Positions 46,354 to 55,943 are shown, numbered from the stretch's first letter. The stretch: DNA of 64,000 nucleotides from G958295935 sp965224235 (GCA_965224235.1 CBDCYP010000001.1:62001-126000), one strand, 5' to 3'. Program-made: numbers and translations. Notes: generated by a model from the sequence alone, not told the origin.

Positions 46354-46467
46354 CGGTTGAAAGGCTTTCGCCGCATCTTCTCCCGCTTTGAGAAGCTCGA
46401 CGTGCTCTTCCTCGGGTTCATCTCGTTCGCACTCATTCTCGATGCGCTGCGTTAGTGTGAACAGGCC
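46354..46467 (+). mobile_element. IS5-family 3'-end remnant
   Basis: Codes for the last transposase residues, RLKGFRRIFSRFEKLDVLF to LDALR-stop, and ends in TAGTGTGAACAGGCCC followed by TAA. It matches the right end of the two full copies but diverges, so it is an older or different member. It also bounds the right copy of the 86-bp repeat. Confidence 0.8.
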
Positions 46468-46468
46468 C

Positions 46469-46554
46469 TAAGTGGGAAACCGCGAAACTTCCGCCGACTC
46501 AAAGACTGCGCTGCCTGCTGATCCGCCTCGGAGCCAACCCCGACTCCAGTCATC
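46469..46554 (+). repeat. 86-bp direct repeat, right copy
   Basis: Partner of 43459-43544, directly after the TAA that flanks the IS remnant. It runs into a REP-like palindrome (CCGACCCCGATCGGGG). Confidence 0.85.
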
Positions 46555-46778
46555 CCCGACCCCGATCGGGGATCCCGGCAAAGGCCGGAACTCGCCACAC
46601 CCGTCGTCCCCGGCAAAAACCGCAACCCGACCTCCCACCAACAACCGGCGTGGGGGCGTCTCTTGTGGGCGCCCGTGGGGGGGTGGTGTGCGGACGGCAA
46701 CCCACATCCGCCACAACCGCGGTCCCCTCCCCCCTCCGCCCCCACAAACATCCGTGCCAAACCCTCATTTACAAACTA

Positions 46779-46790
46779 GAACACACGTTC
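46779..46790. promoter_or_regulatory. GAAC-N4-GTTC box (LexA-like)
   Basis: GAACACACGTTC inside TAGAACACACGTTCTA, a 16-base inverted repeat with only the central four bases unmatched. The core equals the LexA box of Gram-positive-type SOS regulons. No convincing gene starts close by on either strand, so it may be a relic or chance. Confidence 0.3.
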
Positions 46791-47488
46791 TAATATCAAC
46801 ATAAGTCGTGTCGATGCACGACGTCCATGCCAACCAACCCCATCGGAATGCAACGGGGGACAACTCTGGCCAGCGTCGAGGTAAACCTCACCTCGTGTTA
46901 AAGCCCGTTGCAACTGAGAAAGGAAGCGTCCGCCTTTGGAAGGAGGGCGCGGGTGAAACACGGATTCCCACGCCCCCGGCTGCGCAGCCGATCGGGGAAG
47001 GGAACGACTTTGACATGCCGCCTACGTAGGCGTGGCGGCCAACCCTGGCCTTGGTGGCCCGGGGCCCGTTAAAGGTCGCACGTGAGTGTGACTCAGGGAT
47101 GCGACCGGAGTTCGCCTCGGAGAACAAGCCGAAAACCGGAAGCAACGCGTCTGTTTCATTGCCCGAACGCGCCCAATTCAACCGGGGCGCGGGTGAAGAG
47201 CCGAAAATATCGTCTTCTCATGCGGCCTTACGGCCGTCTGCAACTGGCGGGTAGTTACCGCCATACCGTGCGCTTGTCACACGGTCCGGAAGAAGACAAC
47301 AGAGGAAAAACTCCTTCCAAACAAACCGCCTCTCGGCTTCAGCCGGTCACGGTTACGTCCACAGAGACACTGTCAACCGAAGCAACCCCGGAACACCACC
47401 GGGGTTGCTTCAACGCGCCAAAATCCCCCCTCACCCCAAACCCCCATCGCGGACCCGCGCCACATCCGTATCACCGACCACACACCCG

Positions 47489-47545
47489 TCATCCCCGACC
47501 CCGATCGGGGCCTACGCGAAAACCGGAACCCATCTCCACCCGTCG
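47489..47545. repeat. REP-like palindromic repeat
   Basis: CGTCATCCCCGACCCCGATCGGGG followed by a CCTACGC...GG extension. It shares its core with 46551-46575 (GTCATCCCCGACCCCGATCGGGG). Intergenic; no gene. Confidence 0.5.
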
Positions 47546-47847
47546 TTCCGGCCTTCGCCTGAAAGACAGTGAGGGGACTTGTGAAACACCGTCTTCAAAC
47601 CCGCCTTCCCCGCGGGTCTTGGACGCCGCCCCATTACCATGGCAACTGAACGGGATGCCCCGGCGTGCGTTCATTACACACCAGCCGCTGGGCGCAGGGG
47701 TTCCGCGCAGTGGGACCGGATCAGCCTGCGCTCTGCGAGCCGACTATTCGAGTACGCGCAGCGTGCCGGGTATGTACATCTTCTGGAGCTTACGGACGGT
47801 GAACACCGGGGCGACAGCGACCGAAGTGGCCAGGAAGCCCTGGACGG

Positions 47848-49011
47848 TCAACTCACCCGGAATTGTTCAACCAGCTCATCGGGCAAGTTGAATCCGATAC
47901 CCGGTTCCGTGGGAAACTGAACGGTGCCGTTTACGACTTGAAGCCCGTGTTCCATCAACGCGCGTCGGAGGGGAGACCAATACGCCTGAGGGGGCGCGTA
48001 TTCGAAGAAAGGCGTGATGGGAGAATACGCACACAGGTGGACTATGGCCGCCATCTGGATGTGCGTCGACCAGTTGCCCGGTATGACGGATACACCGCGC
48101 GGATGGGCCAGATCGACGACGCGTTTGGCCTCGGTAAGTCCGCCCACGGTGACAGGGTAGGGTTGAACGATCTTCACGCCGCCATGGTCCATCATCTGGA
48201 GAAACTCCCAGCGGGTAACTGCGTGCTCGCCCATGGCTATGGACACCGGTGAAACCTTAGCGAGAGCGGCGTAGGCGTCAATGTGATCGACCGGGAACGG
48301 TGTCTCGAAGAACAGCACGTCGTGATTGGCCAACCGGTCGCATATCCAACGCGCGGTGGGGACATCGTTGAGGCCGTAGCCAACATCGACCGCCAACATG
48401 AGTTCGGAGCCGATCAGGGCCCGTGCCCGCCGCGCGCACTCGACAACGGCGGCAGGCGTCGACATCATCGGTTCCACCTTGAACGCCCGGAACCCCAACT
48501 CAAGCAGATGCTCAATACGCCGGAGCTGGTCGGAGATCATACGTTCCCCGTCATAGCTATCGGGAACGATGGTGCAGTAGGGGACCGCCTCGCTGCGTTG
48601 TGACTCACTGTGCACCTGGTAATCATCGCGTTCAGCACCGCCCAGCAACTCGTAAACCGGTCGACCCATCGCCTTGCCGTAGATGTCCCAGAGCGCCACA
48701 TCGGCCGCTCCTATACAAATGACCCCCCAGCCGCGGCGGTTGCCGTGCATCATGCTGTTGTAAAGGCGGTTCCTGAGATGCTCAGGATGGACCGGGTCTT
48801 GGCCGATAAGGATGCGCCCGAACCAGGAATCAGGTCCGTCCAGTGCGGCTTTTGCCACCCCTGGCGGAACCGAGAATATCTCGGATGTTCCGGTAATCCC
48901 ATCATCCGTTTGGACGCGTAGTACCGCCAGAGGACCTATGCCCTCAGTGTGTTCGGCTTTCTCGGGCGGGGGATCGCTGAGGACGACGATTTCTGTGTTA
49001 GTTATCTTCAT
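47848..49011 (-). CDS. Enolase-superfamily (mandelate racemase / muconate lactonizing) protein
   Basis: 387-residue member of the enolase superfamily, Mg-dependent. A capping domain (ITNTEIVVLSDPP; TDDGITGTSEIF) precedes the barrel. Metal ligands are Asp in AVDVGYG, Glu in FFETPFPVD and Glu in SIAMGEHAVTRWEF. A Lys at FKVEP is the likely catalytic base, and the C-terminal His is in GNWSTHIQMA. The substrate is probably an acid sugar or related alpha-hydroxyacid, not assignable further. It is downstream of, and in the same direction as, the solute-binding protein at 49494, with a 480-base gap. Confidence 0.87.
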   Translation of the reverse strand: MKITNTEIVVLSDPPPEKAEHTEGIGPLAVLRVQTDDGITGTSEIFSVPPGVAKAALDGPDSWFGRILIGQDPVHPEHLRNRLYNSMMHGNRRGWGVICIGAADVALWDIYGKAMGRPVYELLGGAERDDYQVHSESQRSEAVPYCTIVPDSYDGERMISDQLRRIEHLLELGFRAFKVEPMMSTPAAVVECARRARALIGSELMLAVDVGYGLNDVPTARWICDRLANHDVLFFETPFPVDHIDAYAALAKVSPVSIAMGEHAVTRWEFLQMMDHGGVKIVQPYPVTVGGLTEAKRVVDLAHPRGVSVIPGNWSTHIQMAAIVHLCAYSPITPFFEYAPPQAYWSPLRRALMEHGLQVVNGTVQFPTEPGIGFNLPDELVEQFRVS

Positions 49012-49493
49012 GGCAATTCCTTACATATTCGACGGTCATGTTATTTCGGTGGGCCTTCCTTGGCCATAACCGCTCGCCGGTCATTCCGCCGGGAAGTTTG
49101 CGATCACATCGTCACAAAAATCAACGCCGATAGTTGGCTGTGATACGGCGTTTTTGCGACCAGAGGCGTGACTTCGCGTAATGTCCAGCGAAGCTGTGAC
49201 CATCAAGTATTCGCCGGTACGTACTCAAAGCACAGTGTAGACTATGAATTGGCGGCCAAGTGCTGGACAATGGTCATTTGGATCGAAATTCATAGATTGC
49301 CTGGTACGAACTAAACGCGCCTTAAGTGGGCGATGTCTAAGATTTTATTGCGTTGTGAAGCCTGCGCGAGTAGAAAGCAATGCTTTCGATGGACGTGCCA
49401 TATGATCTGTACGGCCGCAGTTTGGCCGACGCAACAAACCCGGTATTCGTGATCCTCATTGCCGCTATCGCGCGATGTTTGAGTCGGGGAGTG
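49012..49493. other. Intergenic, no gene seen
   Basis: Between the enolase-superfamily gene and the solute-binding protein gene. Only short, low-quality frames; no repeat or RNA recognised. Confidence 0.5.
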
Positions 49494-50732
49494 CTACGAC
49501 CAGCAGAACGCCGGGGCCCACGGGGGTGCCTCTTCTTGTTTCCACATTCCGTGTCTGCCGCCTAACCGGAACGACTCTGCGGCGATCCGGTCCAGCTCCG
49601 CAATCGTCTGATCGGGGGTCAAATCGTCGTCGAGGAAACATCGCATGACCGGGTCGGCGCCAGCTTCAAGGTAGTGGTAGCCGGGCCAGTTGGGGCGTAC
49701 GTAGGCGCCGTCCAATGCGTCCGCCAATACGTTGCCAAAGCCGTCCCGTAGGTTATTGTAGGCGTCGCCCCTGAGGGCGGAGACGCGGCCGGGCTGCCCC
49801 TCGTTGTCTATGTAGATGCCGCCTTGGGTCTGCCGGTTCATAACGAAGCGTGCATAGTCCGAGGCTACTTCACGGTGCTTAGACCAGGAGTGGACAGCGA
49901 GGCCCACGCCGCCAATGTTGGACGTGCGCGCGCCGGTCTCGGGCATGACGGGCATGTCGGCCGGAGTTATCTCGCGTGGACCGCCGCCGCCGAAGTAGTT
50001 GCTATAGGCGAATGTGGCAACCGTGAGCGCCACGCGGTCGTCGTTGCGCATGAACCCGAAGCCAAGACCGTGGTCCGTTTGCACGTTTCGGGGGATGCTG
50101 AGTCTGTGGACCTCTTTGACGATCCAGAGCCCGCGCCGGGCCATTTCTCGATCAAGCGCTGCGCCTTCCTCTTCGTACGGCGCCTGCCCAAGCGCAGCAA
50201 CGATACCTTCCAGTAGCAAGTAAGCGCCCAGGCCGTTCCCGAACTGATTGCAGAACCCGTATCGCTCCGGCGGCTTGTGGAACGCTTGCGCGATCTCCAG
50301 GAAGGAATCCCAGTCGCCTGGAATTGCCGACGCATCGTCCCCCAATAGGTCGGGCCGGTAAGCGGTGATGATCGTGGCGGAGTCGATTGGGAATCCCCAC
50401 AGTCGGCCGTCGACCAGATAGCTTCGATACGACGCCGGATCTGCGTCCGCAGCCAGTTCGGCCGCGTCCTCGGAACTCAGCAGCTCGTCGATGGGTACTG
50501 CCCACTCGTTAGCCGCGTAGTCGCCTGTGTTCGGATAGTCGAAACACACCAGGTCGGTCTCGTGGATGCCCGATCCTGCCTCACGGCGGGAAGAGTGGTA
50601 GCAGTCGTGGAAGCTCATCACCTGCCAGTCGACGTACACGCCGGGGTGAATTGCATGGTACGCGTTTGCGGTGGCAATCAAAGGGTCGTAGCCCCGCCGA
50701 TGTGACCAGACGAGCCCCTTCAGTCGTATCAT
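49494..50732 (-). CDS. Family 1 solute-binding protein, no signal peptide
   Basis: 412-residue protein resembling carbohydrate-type extracellular solute-binding proteins. It shows RRGYDPLIATANAYHAIHPG, the hinge-like DLVCFDYPNTGDYAANEW, GFPIDSATIITAYRPDLL and a C-terminal YHYLEAGADPVMRCFLDDDL. ATG 50732 has GGAGGG just upstream and begins the domain directly (MIRLKGLVWSHRRGYDPL), so no secretion signal is present. A longer frame to 50816 is Arg-rich and not a signal either. No permease genes flank it. It may act in the cytoplasm, for example as a sensor or scavenger. Confidence 0.78.
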   Translation of the reverse strand: MIRLKGLVWSHRRGYDPLIATANAYHAIHPGVYVDWQVMSFHDCYHSSRREAGSGIHETDLVCFDYPNTGDYAANEWAVPIDELLSSEDAAELAADADPASYRSYLVDGRLWGFPIDSATIITAYRPDLLGDDASAIPGDWDSFLEIAQAFHKPPERYGFCNQFGNGLGAYLLLEGIVAALGQAPYEEEGAALDREMARRGLWIVKEVHRLSIPRNVQTDHGLGFGFMRNDDRVALTVATFAYSNYFGGGGPREITPADMPVMPETGARTSNIGGVGLAVHSWSKHREVASDYARFVMNRQTQGGIYIDNEGQPGRVSALRGDAYNNLRDGFGNVLADALDGAYVRPNWPGYHYLEAGADPVMRCFLDDDLTPDQTIAELDRIAAESFRLGGRHGMWKQEEAPPWAPAFCWS

Positions 50733-50920
50733 GAATCCCTCCGGGGCGCGGTCCTGTAGAATTGGCGGCATCAAGCGGCGGCGTGCCCTGGCTCGGGCGT
50801 CGCCCGGTTGCGCCATGGCTGTGCCGATGAGCTAGTCGCACAGGTTGTGAAGGGCGGTGACCCGGCTTGACCCGCCGCGCGCGACGCAATGGTCGCCACT
50901 GTGCGGAGTGGGGAGCGCAC

Positions 50921-51391
50921 ATGAGGCTGATCACAATATATTCACTCGTAGTCGCCGTCTTAACTGCTGTAGTGATTGTTGCGGCAGGCTGCGGCCCCGG
51001 GCAAGGCAGGCGACTCGATTACAGTGGCAACGAGTTTTTCTACACATCGGCGCTCCTCGACGATGAGGCGAAGGAGATCGGCGACTTCATATTTGAGCGC
51101 AGGGGCAGCGACCTTTTGGGTAGCGTCAGCTTGCAGGCGGACAAGAACGGGGTTCGGGTCCAAACCGGTTCCGGTGCCCGGCAGTGGCACTTCACTTACA
51201 TATTCCGGTTCGTTCTGGATGACGCGCAGAGGGGAGGTTCTGAAAATGCCGGCAGACTAGAGCGGTTGACGAGGGGTCTATTCGAGAACGTCCTCGGGGA
51301 AGAGACTCGCGAAATCAAGCGCATCACCGAAATGTACGTCTGCCAGAAGAAGTTTGCCGAGTGCGTTCTGGTCGTTAGCAGCACGGAATAG
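50921..51391 (+). CDS. Hypothetical lipoprotein
   Basis: 156 aa. The start is ATG 50921 (GGAGTGGGGAG upstream), giving a signal peptide with a hydrophobic core IYSLVVAVLTAVVIVAAGC and a lipobox ending at Cys near residue 23. The mature part is acidic and basic mixed (NEFFYTSALLDDEAKEIGDF; IKRITEMYVCQKKF) with two further Cys. No family recognised. Divergent from the solute-binding gene, convergent with the oligopeptide ATPase gene. Confidence 0.75.
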   Translation: MRLITIYSLVVAVLTAVVIVAAGCGPGQGRRLDYSGNEFFYTSALLDDEAKEIGDFIFERRGSDLLGSVSLQADKNGVRVQTGSGARQWHFTYIFRFVLDDAQRGGSENAGRLERLTRGLFENVLGEETREIKRITEMYVCQKKFAECVLVVSSTE

Positions 51392-51442
51392 GCCCTGGCG
51401 TCGGCCAATGAAAGCCCGGAGCATCACTTGGGCTCATTGGGT

Positions 51443-53614
51443 TTACGGTTCGCCTGGCAAATCGCCGCTTTGGCGTTCGTCGGCCCACCACCCCATAGTT
51501 TCGTGAAAGCCTCTCTCGCGGTCCATGAGTTCGTCGAGTGGAATGTGACAACGTATACGGCTATCGTCGCTCACCTGGCGCCAGGGCGGCTCGACGTCGT
51601 CACAGATCGCTCCCACTTTCCAGGGGCAGCTCGACGCGAAGGCACACGCCGACTCCGTAGTAGCATCGATCACCAGGTCCGATGTGGCGCCCTCGACCGT
51701 CAGTACCTGCTTGGCCGGATCGACGTCGGGAATGGCCGTAAGCAGCACGTGGGTATAAGGATGCGTGGGAGGGGTGTACACGTCGTCGGTGCTGCCGATC
51801 TCCATCATCTCGCCGCTAAATAGCACCAGCACGCGATGCGCCAATGAACGCACAACTGCCAGATCGTGAGAGATGAACAGATAGGCTATGCCTCGTTCTG
51901 TCTGCAGCCCGCGCAGTAGCTCCAGCACCTCCCCCTGAACCGACACGTCTAGCGCGGAGACGATTTCGTCACAGAGCAGGATATCGGGCTCCGCTGCCAA
52001 CGCCCGCGCTATGGCGACCCGCTGACGTTCACCTCCGCTCATCTGGCTAGGAAACCGGTTCAGGTACGTGTGGTCAAGCTTCACGTCCAGCAACAGGTCT
52101 GCCACGCGTTGACGCATTTGGCGCTTTGGGGTGCCGTAGAACACCGTCAGCGGGCGCCCGACAATGTCCACCACGCGCTGTCTGGGGTTTAGCGAGGCGT
52201 CAGGGTTCTGCATGACGAGCTGCATCCTGCGTAGCGTGTCGCGGGAGCGCGATTTCACGGAAGGCGGCACGGCCTCCCCATCGAGGGTGATCTGCCCATC
52301 GAACGGGGGTTGAAGACCGATCAGCGCCTTGGCGATCGTGGATTTCCCACTGCCCGATTCACCTACCAGGCCGAGTGTCTCGCCCGGTTGTATCTCGAAA
52401 CTGACTTGCCTGAGCACCGGTATGGGACTGCCTCTATTTACCAGGTACTTACCCCGCCGGTACTGGTAGGCAACAAAGAGTTCGTTCACTCCAAGCTTGC
52501 TCTCGTCGCCATCTTGGATGGCGACGCTGGTCGGAACCCGTTGCGCCGTCGCGGCGCTGTCCGGCCTAACCGCCAACTCCGGGTCGGACCAGCGCCAACA
52601 GGCCACGGCGTGGTCTGTCGCGGCCGGTTCAAGCGCCTGGGATTGCTCGACACATCGGTCGCGGGCAAAATCGCAGCGCGGCGCAAATGGACAGCCGCCT
52701 TCAGGCAGTTCCTCCCTGTAGAGCATCCCCCGCAAAGGAGGGAAGCGCGCCGGGCCGGCCTCTCTGAGGCGCGGCACGGATGCCATCAGGCCGCGGGTGT
52801 ATGGATGCTTCGGATCCTCGAACAGCGGACGGGTGGGCGCAATTTCAACAATCTTCCCCGCATACATCACTCCGACTCTATCGCAGATATTTGAGATTAC
52901 GGCCAGGTTATGGGTCACGTACACCAGGGACAGATTAAGCTGTGACCGTAGGTCCGTGAGAAGCTCAAGGATTCTTCCCTGCGTCGTGACGTCCAGGCCT
53001 GTAGTCGGTTCGTCGAGGAGCAGCAGATCCGGACTCGCCGCCAGCGCCATGGCGATCACAACCCGCTGCTGCTGACCCCCGCTCAACTGGTGCGGAAACT
53101 TGTTGGCGCTGACTTCGGGGTCCGGAATGCGCACCCTGTCCAGAAGCTCCAGCATCCGCTCGTACGCTTCCTCTTTGGTAGAGACAACGCGGTGGGCAAG
53201 AAGCGGTTCCAGCACTTGTTTGCCGACGCGCATCGTAGGCGTGAGCGATGTGGCCGGATCCTGTGGCACGAATGAGATACGGCGACCCCGGATGCCTTTT
53301 CTCAGTTCTTTGTCAGTAGCCCTGATCAGGTCTATTCCGTCGAATATGACCCGCCCGTTGGTGATGCGACTCGCCGGGTGGGCATAGCCGATCAACGAGC
53401 GAAGTACCGTGCTCTTGCCGCAGCCGGACTCACCGACCAGCCCGAAGGACTCGCCTCTGCCTACCGAGAAGGAGACACGGTCGATGACGTTATTCCAATG
53501 GCGGTCCTGGTAGTAGTCGATCGACAGTTCGTCGACGTCTACGAGGCCTTCCCCTGCGGCTTCGCCTGAAAGACCTACTGGCCGCCGGACAGGATCGGTG
53601 ATGGTGGCCATCAC
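51443..53614 (-). CDS. Oligopeptide ABC transporter ATPase, DppD-DppF fusion
   Basis: 723 residues with two complete nucleotide-binding domains in one chain. The first has GESGCGKSTVLRSL, signature LSGGQQQR and Walker B LLLLDEPTTGLD, followed by the DppD-type C-terminal Cys motif CPFAPRCDFARDRC. The second has GESGSGKSTIAKAL, signature MSGGERQR and ILLCDEIVSALD, followed by CAFASSCPW. Separate DppD and DppF genes are the usual arrangement; fusions occur. It overlaps the upstream permease gene by 4 bases. It powers the permeases encoded at 53611 and 54702. Confidence 0.92.
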   Translation of the reverse strand: MMATITDPVRRPVGLSGEAAGEGLVDVDELSIDYYQDRHWNNVIDRVSFSVGRGESFGLVGESGCGKSTVLRSLIGYAHPASRITNGRVIFDGIDLIRATDKELRKGIRGRRISFVPQDPATSLTPTMRVGKQVLEPLLAHRVVSTKEEAYERMLELLDRVRIPDPEVSANKFPHQLSGGQQQRVVIAMALAASPDLLLLDEPTTGLDVTTQGRILELLTDLRSQLNLSLVYVTHNLAVISNICDRVGVMYAGKIVEIAPTRPLFEDPKHPYTRGLMASVPRLREAGPARFPPLRGMLYREELPEGGCPFAPRCDFARDRCVEQSQALEPAATDHAVACWRWSDPELAVRPDSAATAQRVPTSVAIQDGDESKLGVNELFVAYQYRRGKYLVNRGSPIPVLRQVSFEIQPGETLGLVGESGSGKSTIAKALIGLQPPFDGQITLDGEAVPPSVKSRSRDTLRRMQLVMQNPDASLNPRQRVVDIVGRPLTVFYGTPKRQMRQRVADLLLDVKLDHTYLNRFPSQMSGGERQRVAIARALAAEPDILLCDEIVSALDVSVQGEVLELLRGLQTERGIAYLFISHDLAVVRSLAHRVLVLFSGEMMEIGSTDDVYTPPTHPYTHVLLTAIPDVDPAKQVLTVEGATSDLVIDATTESACAFASSCPWKVGAICDDVEPPWRQVSDDSRIRCHIPLDELMDRERGFHETMGWWADERQSGDLPGEP

Positions 53615-54555
53615 GCCCCCCTGGCCAGCAGGTCTTTGCTGCGGCCAAGGACCCTGGCGAGCCCGTCAACGAACATGTTCAGGCCGACGACCATTCCGAC
53701 CAACACGAACGCCGGACCCATCACCGTGGAGGGCGAGCCGAGCATGGCGGGCGCGTTTTGAGTGATCATCTGGCCCCACTCGGCAGTAGGAGGGCGGATG
53801 CCGATTCCCAAAAAGCCGAGCGAGCCGACGATCAATGGGGCGGCTGCCAGATGGACGCCGAACGAGACGAAGAGGGTGCCGGTGGCGTTTGGCAGCAGTT
53901 CCCGTATCGTGATCGCCAACGTTGACTCACCGCGAGTTCGTGCGATTCCGATGAAGTCACGAGTGGATAACTCCAAAGCTGCGGCGCGCATCAACCTGGC
54001 CGCCGCGGGCGCGTAGACGAAACCGATAATCAGGACCACATACCAGGTGTTCCCGGCGTTTGTCAGCCCGATGATGGAGATGAGCATGATGGCAAATAGA
54101 AGTGTAGGGATGCCGTGAATGGCCTCCGCGATACGCATCATCACTTCGTCATAGATGCCCCCGACAAGTGCCGCCGAGAGCCCGATCAGAATGCCCGCGA
54201 GGAATCCGAGCCCGGTTCCGAGTACGGCGATCGTCAACTCGAGTCTCGTCGCGAACATCGCCCGGCTGAACACGTCCCGGCCGACGCTGTCGGTTCCGAA
54301 CCAATGCTGACCGCTCATGGTGTCGAACGGGGTGCTGACGCCTACAGCGGTGTGCGAGTAAGGGATCCACCACGGCGCTGTCAGGGCAACGGCAATGTAG
54401 GCAAAAGTGATGAACCCGCCGATCACCATGGTGGGCGGAAGTTCTCTCAGGTACTGGAGAATCAGACGCGGACTTCTCAGAACGTTCGCGTAGGCCAACG
54501 CCGATTCATGCAGCCGGTCAAGCGCGGAAGCTTGTTCGATTTCGTTTATGGCCAT
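53611..54555 (-). CDS. Oligopeptide ABC transporter permease (DppC-like)
   Basis: 314-residue permease with an N-terminal helix (MVIGGFITFAYIAVAL) and a C-terminal five-helix domain. Typical DppC features are HWFGTDSVGRDVFSRAMFATR and the coupling motif region RAAALELSTRDFIGIARTRG. It overlaps the downstream ATPase gene by 4 bases and lies 146 bases after the DppB-like gene. Confidence 0.92.
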   Translation of the reverse strand: MAINEIEQASALDRLHESALAYANVLRSPRLILQYLRELPPTMVIGGFITFAYIAVALTAPWWIPYSHTAVGVSTPFDTMSGQHWFGTDSVGRDVFSRAMFATRLELTIAVLGTGLGFLAGILIGLSAALVGGIYDEVMMRIAEAIHGIPTLLFAIMLISIIGLTNAGNTWYVVLIIGFVYAPAAARLMRAAALELSTRDFIGIARTRGESTLAITIRELLPNATGTLFVSFGVHLAAAPLIVGSLGFLGIGIRPPTAEWGQMITQNAPAMLGSPSTVMGPAFVLVGMVVGLNMFVDGLARVLGRSKDLLARGA

Positions 54556-54701
54556 CTTGAGGTCGGGTAACTAGCTATGCCGAAGGTCGGAAAGGGGTTG
54601 TCATATAGATCGCAGTTCATACGTCTCGCTCGACAAGATCGCCGCACTCACTACGCGGGGACAGAGTTGTGACGTCATCACTCATTGCCTGGCGGGTCAC
54701 G

Positions 54702-55655
54702 TTATGCAGTCCTCAGCCTGGGCACGAGCATGATGCCCATGATGTCGGCGATCAAGTTGCCAACGGCGTATGCGAAGGCGCTCAGCATCACACCTAGCTC
54801 GATAAGGCGTGTATCTCGCGTTTCCACCGCTTGAAACAACAGCTGACCTACACCCGGGAAAGCAAACACGATCTCAACGATCAAGGCGCCGCCGATCAAC
54901 AGCGGAAGACTAAGCGCGAAGACGTTCAATGTTGGCACGATGGCATTCGGCAATGCGTGGGAGAAGACCACTCTATGGAGAGGCAGACCCTTGAAATGCG
55001 CCATCTGCACGTAGTCAGACTCAAGTACTTCGATGAGGTTGTCTCGCAATAGCCTGGTCTTGAAGATCGTGATAGCGAGAACTAATGTTGTCACAGGCAA
55101 AACGAAAATCTTGAAGTAGTCGAGCGGTGTTTCAGATCGTTCCAGGAACTGGATCGCCGGGAGCACAGGTAAAAATAAAACGAACAGGATCAACAGCCCC
55201 GGTCCGATTACAAACGTGGGTATTCCCAAGTTTACAAGTGTGTACGTAGAAATGACGTGATCAGGCCATTTGTAACGCCATGTCGCGGCAATCACAGCAG
55301 ATATTATAGTCACGGGAATGGATATCGCGAATGCCAAACTTCCCAAGTAGAAGCTGTTTCTCAGCTTTGGCAATAACAGTTCCGAGATCGGATATTGTTC
55401 AAACGTCATCGATTGGCCAAGATCACCCCGCAAAAGGTCGCTCAGCCAATCAAAATAACGAATCCACATGGGACGGTCCAGCCCGAACTTACGTTGCCAG
55501 ACGGCCAGGAGTTCGGGCGTGGCGTCAATTCCAAGAAGGGACGAAGCGGCGTCGCCTCCGCCGATCTCGTTACCGAAAAACACGATCACGGAAATGATCA
55601 ACAAGACGATCGCCGAGGTGACGATTCGGACGCCTATTAGTCGTGTAATTCTCAT
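54702..55655 (-). CDS. Oligopeptide ABC transporter permease (DppB-like)
   Basis: 317-residue permease with six predicted membrane helices. The N-terminal part IVTSAIVLLIISVIVFFGNE, RKFGLDRPMWIRYFDWLSDL and the coupling helix region LLRDNLIEVLESDYVQMAHFKG are typical of DppB. It pairs with DppC. Distance to the upstream binding-protein gene is about 290 bases, in which no gene is visible. Confidence 0.92.
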   Translation of the reverse strand: MRITRLIGVRIVTSAIVLLIISVIVFFGNEIGGGDAASSLLGIDATPELLAVWQRKFGLDRPMWIRYFDWLSDLLRGDLGQSMTFEQYPISELLLPKLRNSFYLGSLAFAISIPVTIISAVIAATWRYKWPDHVISTYTLVNLGIPTFVIGPGLLILFVLFLPVLPAIQFLERSETPLDYFKIFVLPVTTLVLAITIFKTRLLRDNLIEVLESDYVQMAHFKGLPLHRVVFSHALPNAIVPTLNVFALSLPLLIGGALIVEIVFAFPGVGQLLFQAVETRDTRLIELGVMLSAFAYAVGNLIADIMGIMLVPRLRTA

Positions 55656-55943
55656 CGCCGAAAAGACTGAACCCTAGTCGCGTGAATCCGGATTGGCGGC
55701 ACGGCATCCGGGGGGCGCCGGCGTCGTGCTTGGGACCGGCGCGTTGCCTGGTTGTTTCGCGAACGTATGCGGGTCATGGCTGCCGCAAGTGGCGCAGGAT
55801 GTCATTCAATCACCGCAGCTTTCGGATGCAGTATGTCCGCGAATAGCAGGGCGCTCACCCGCCTTTCGGTGCGTGAGCGCCCTTCTTCGGCCTGCAAGCG
55901 TTGGATTTTGGCCCCGGGTGTCACCGGCTCTACGCCGGACCTC

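Larger units (their letters stand above)
46468..47847. other. 1.4-kb stretch without a recognisable gene
   Basis: Frames here are short, Arg/Pro-rich and overlap on both strands, as in non-coding GC-rich DNA. It contains the right copy of the 86-bp repeat, two REP-like palindromes, an inverted repeat GAAC-N4-GTTC, and hairpins such as ACCGTG-CGCTTGT-CACACGGT near 47265. The middle part (46840-47300) has paired similar phrases (GGGCGCGGGTGAA twice) and could be a structured or decayed region. No RNA family was recognised. Confidence 0.5.

Noticed and set aside
47265..47290. Start of a group II intron or riboswitch near GTGCGCTTG
   Set aside because: Only a short hairpin is visible; no domain V-like or aptamer core could be recognised.
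46808..47891. ORFs in the 1.4-kb stretch (46808-47029, 47082-47891)
   Set aside because: Arg/Pro/Ser-rich translations, no start signals, no family similarity; typical of GC-rich non-coding DNA.
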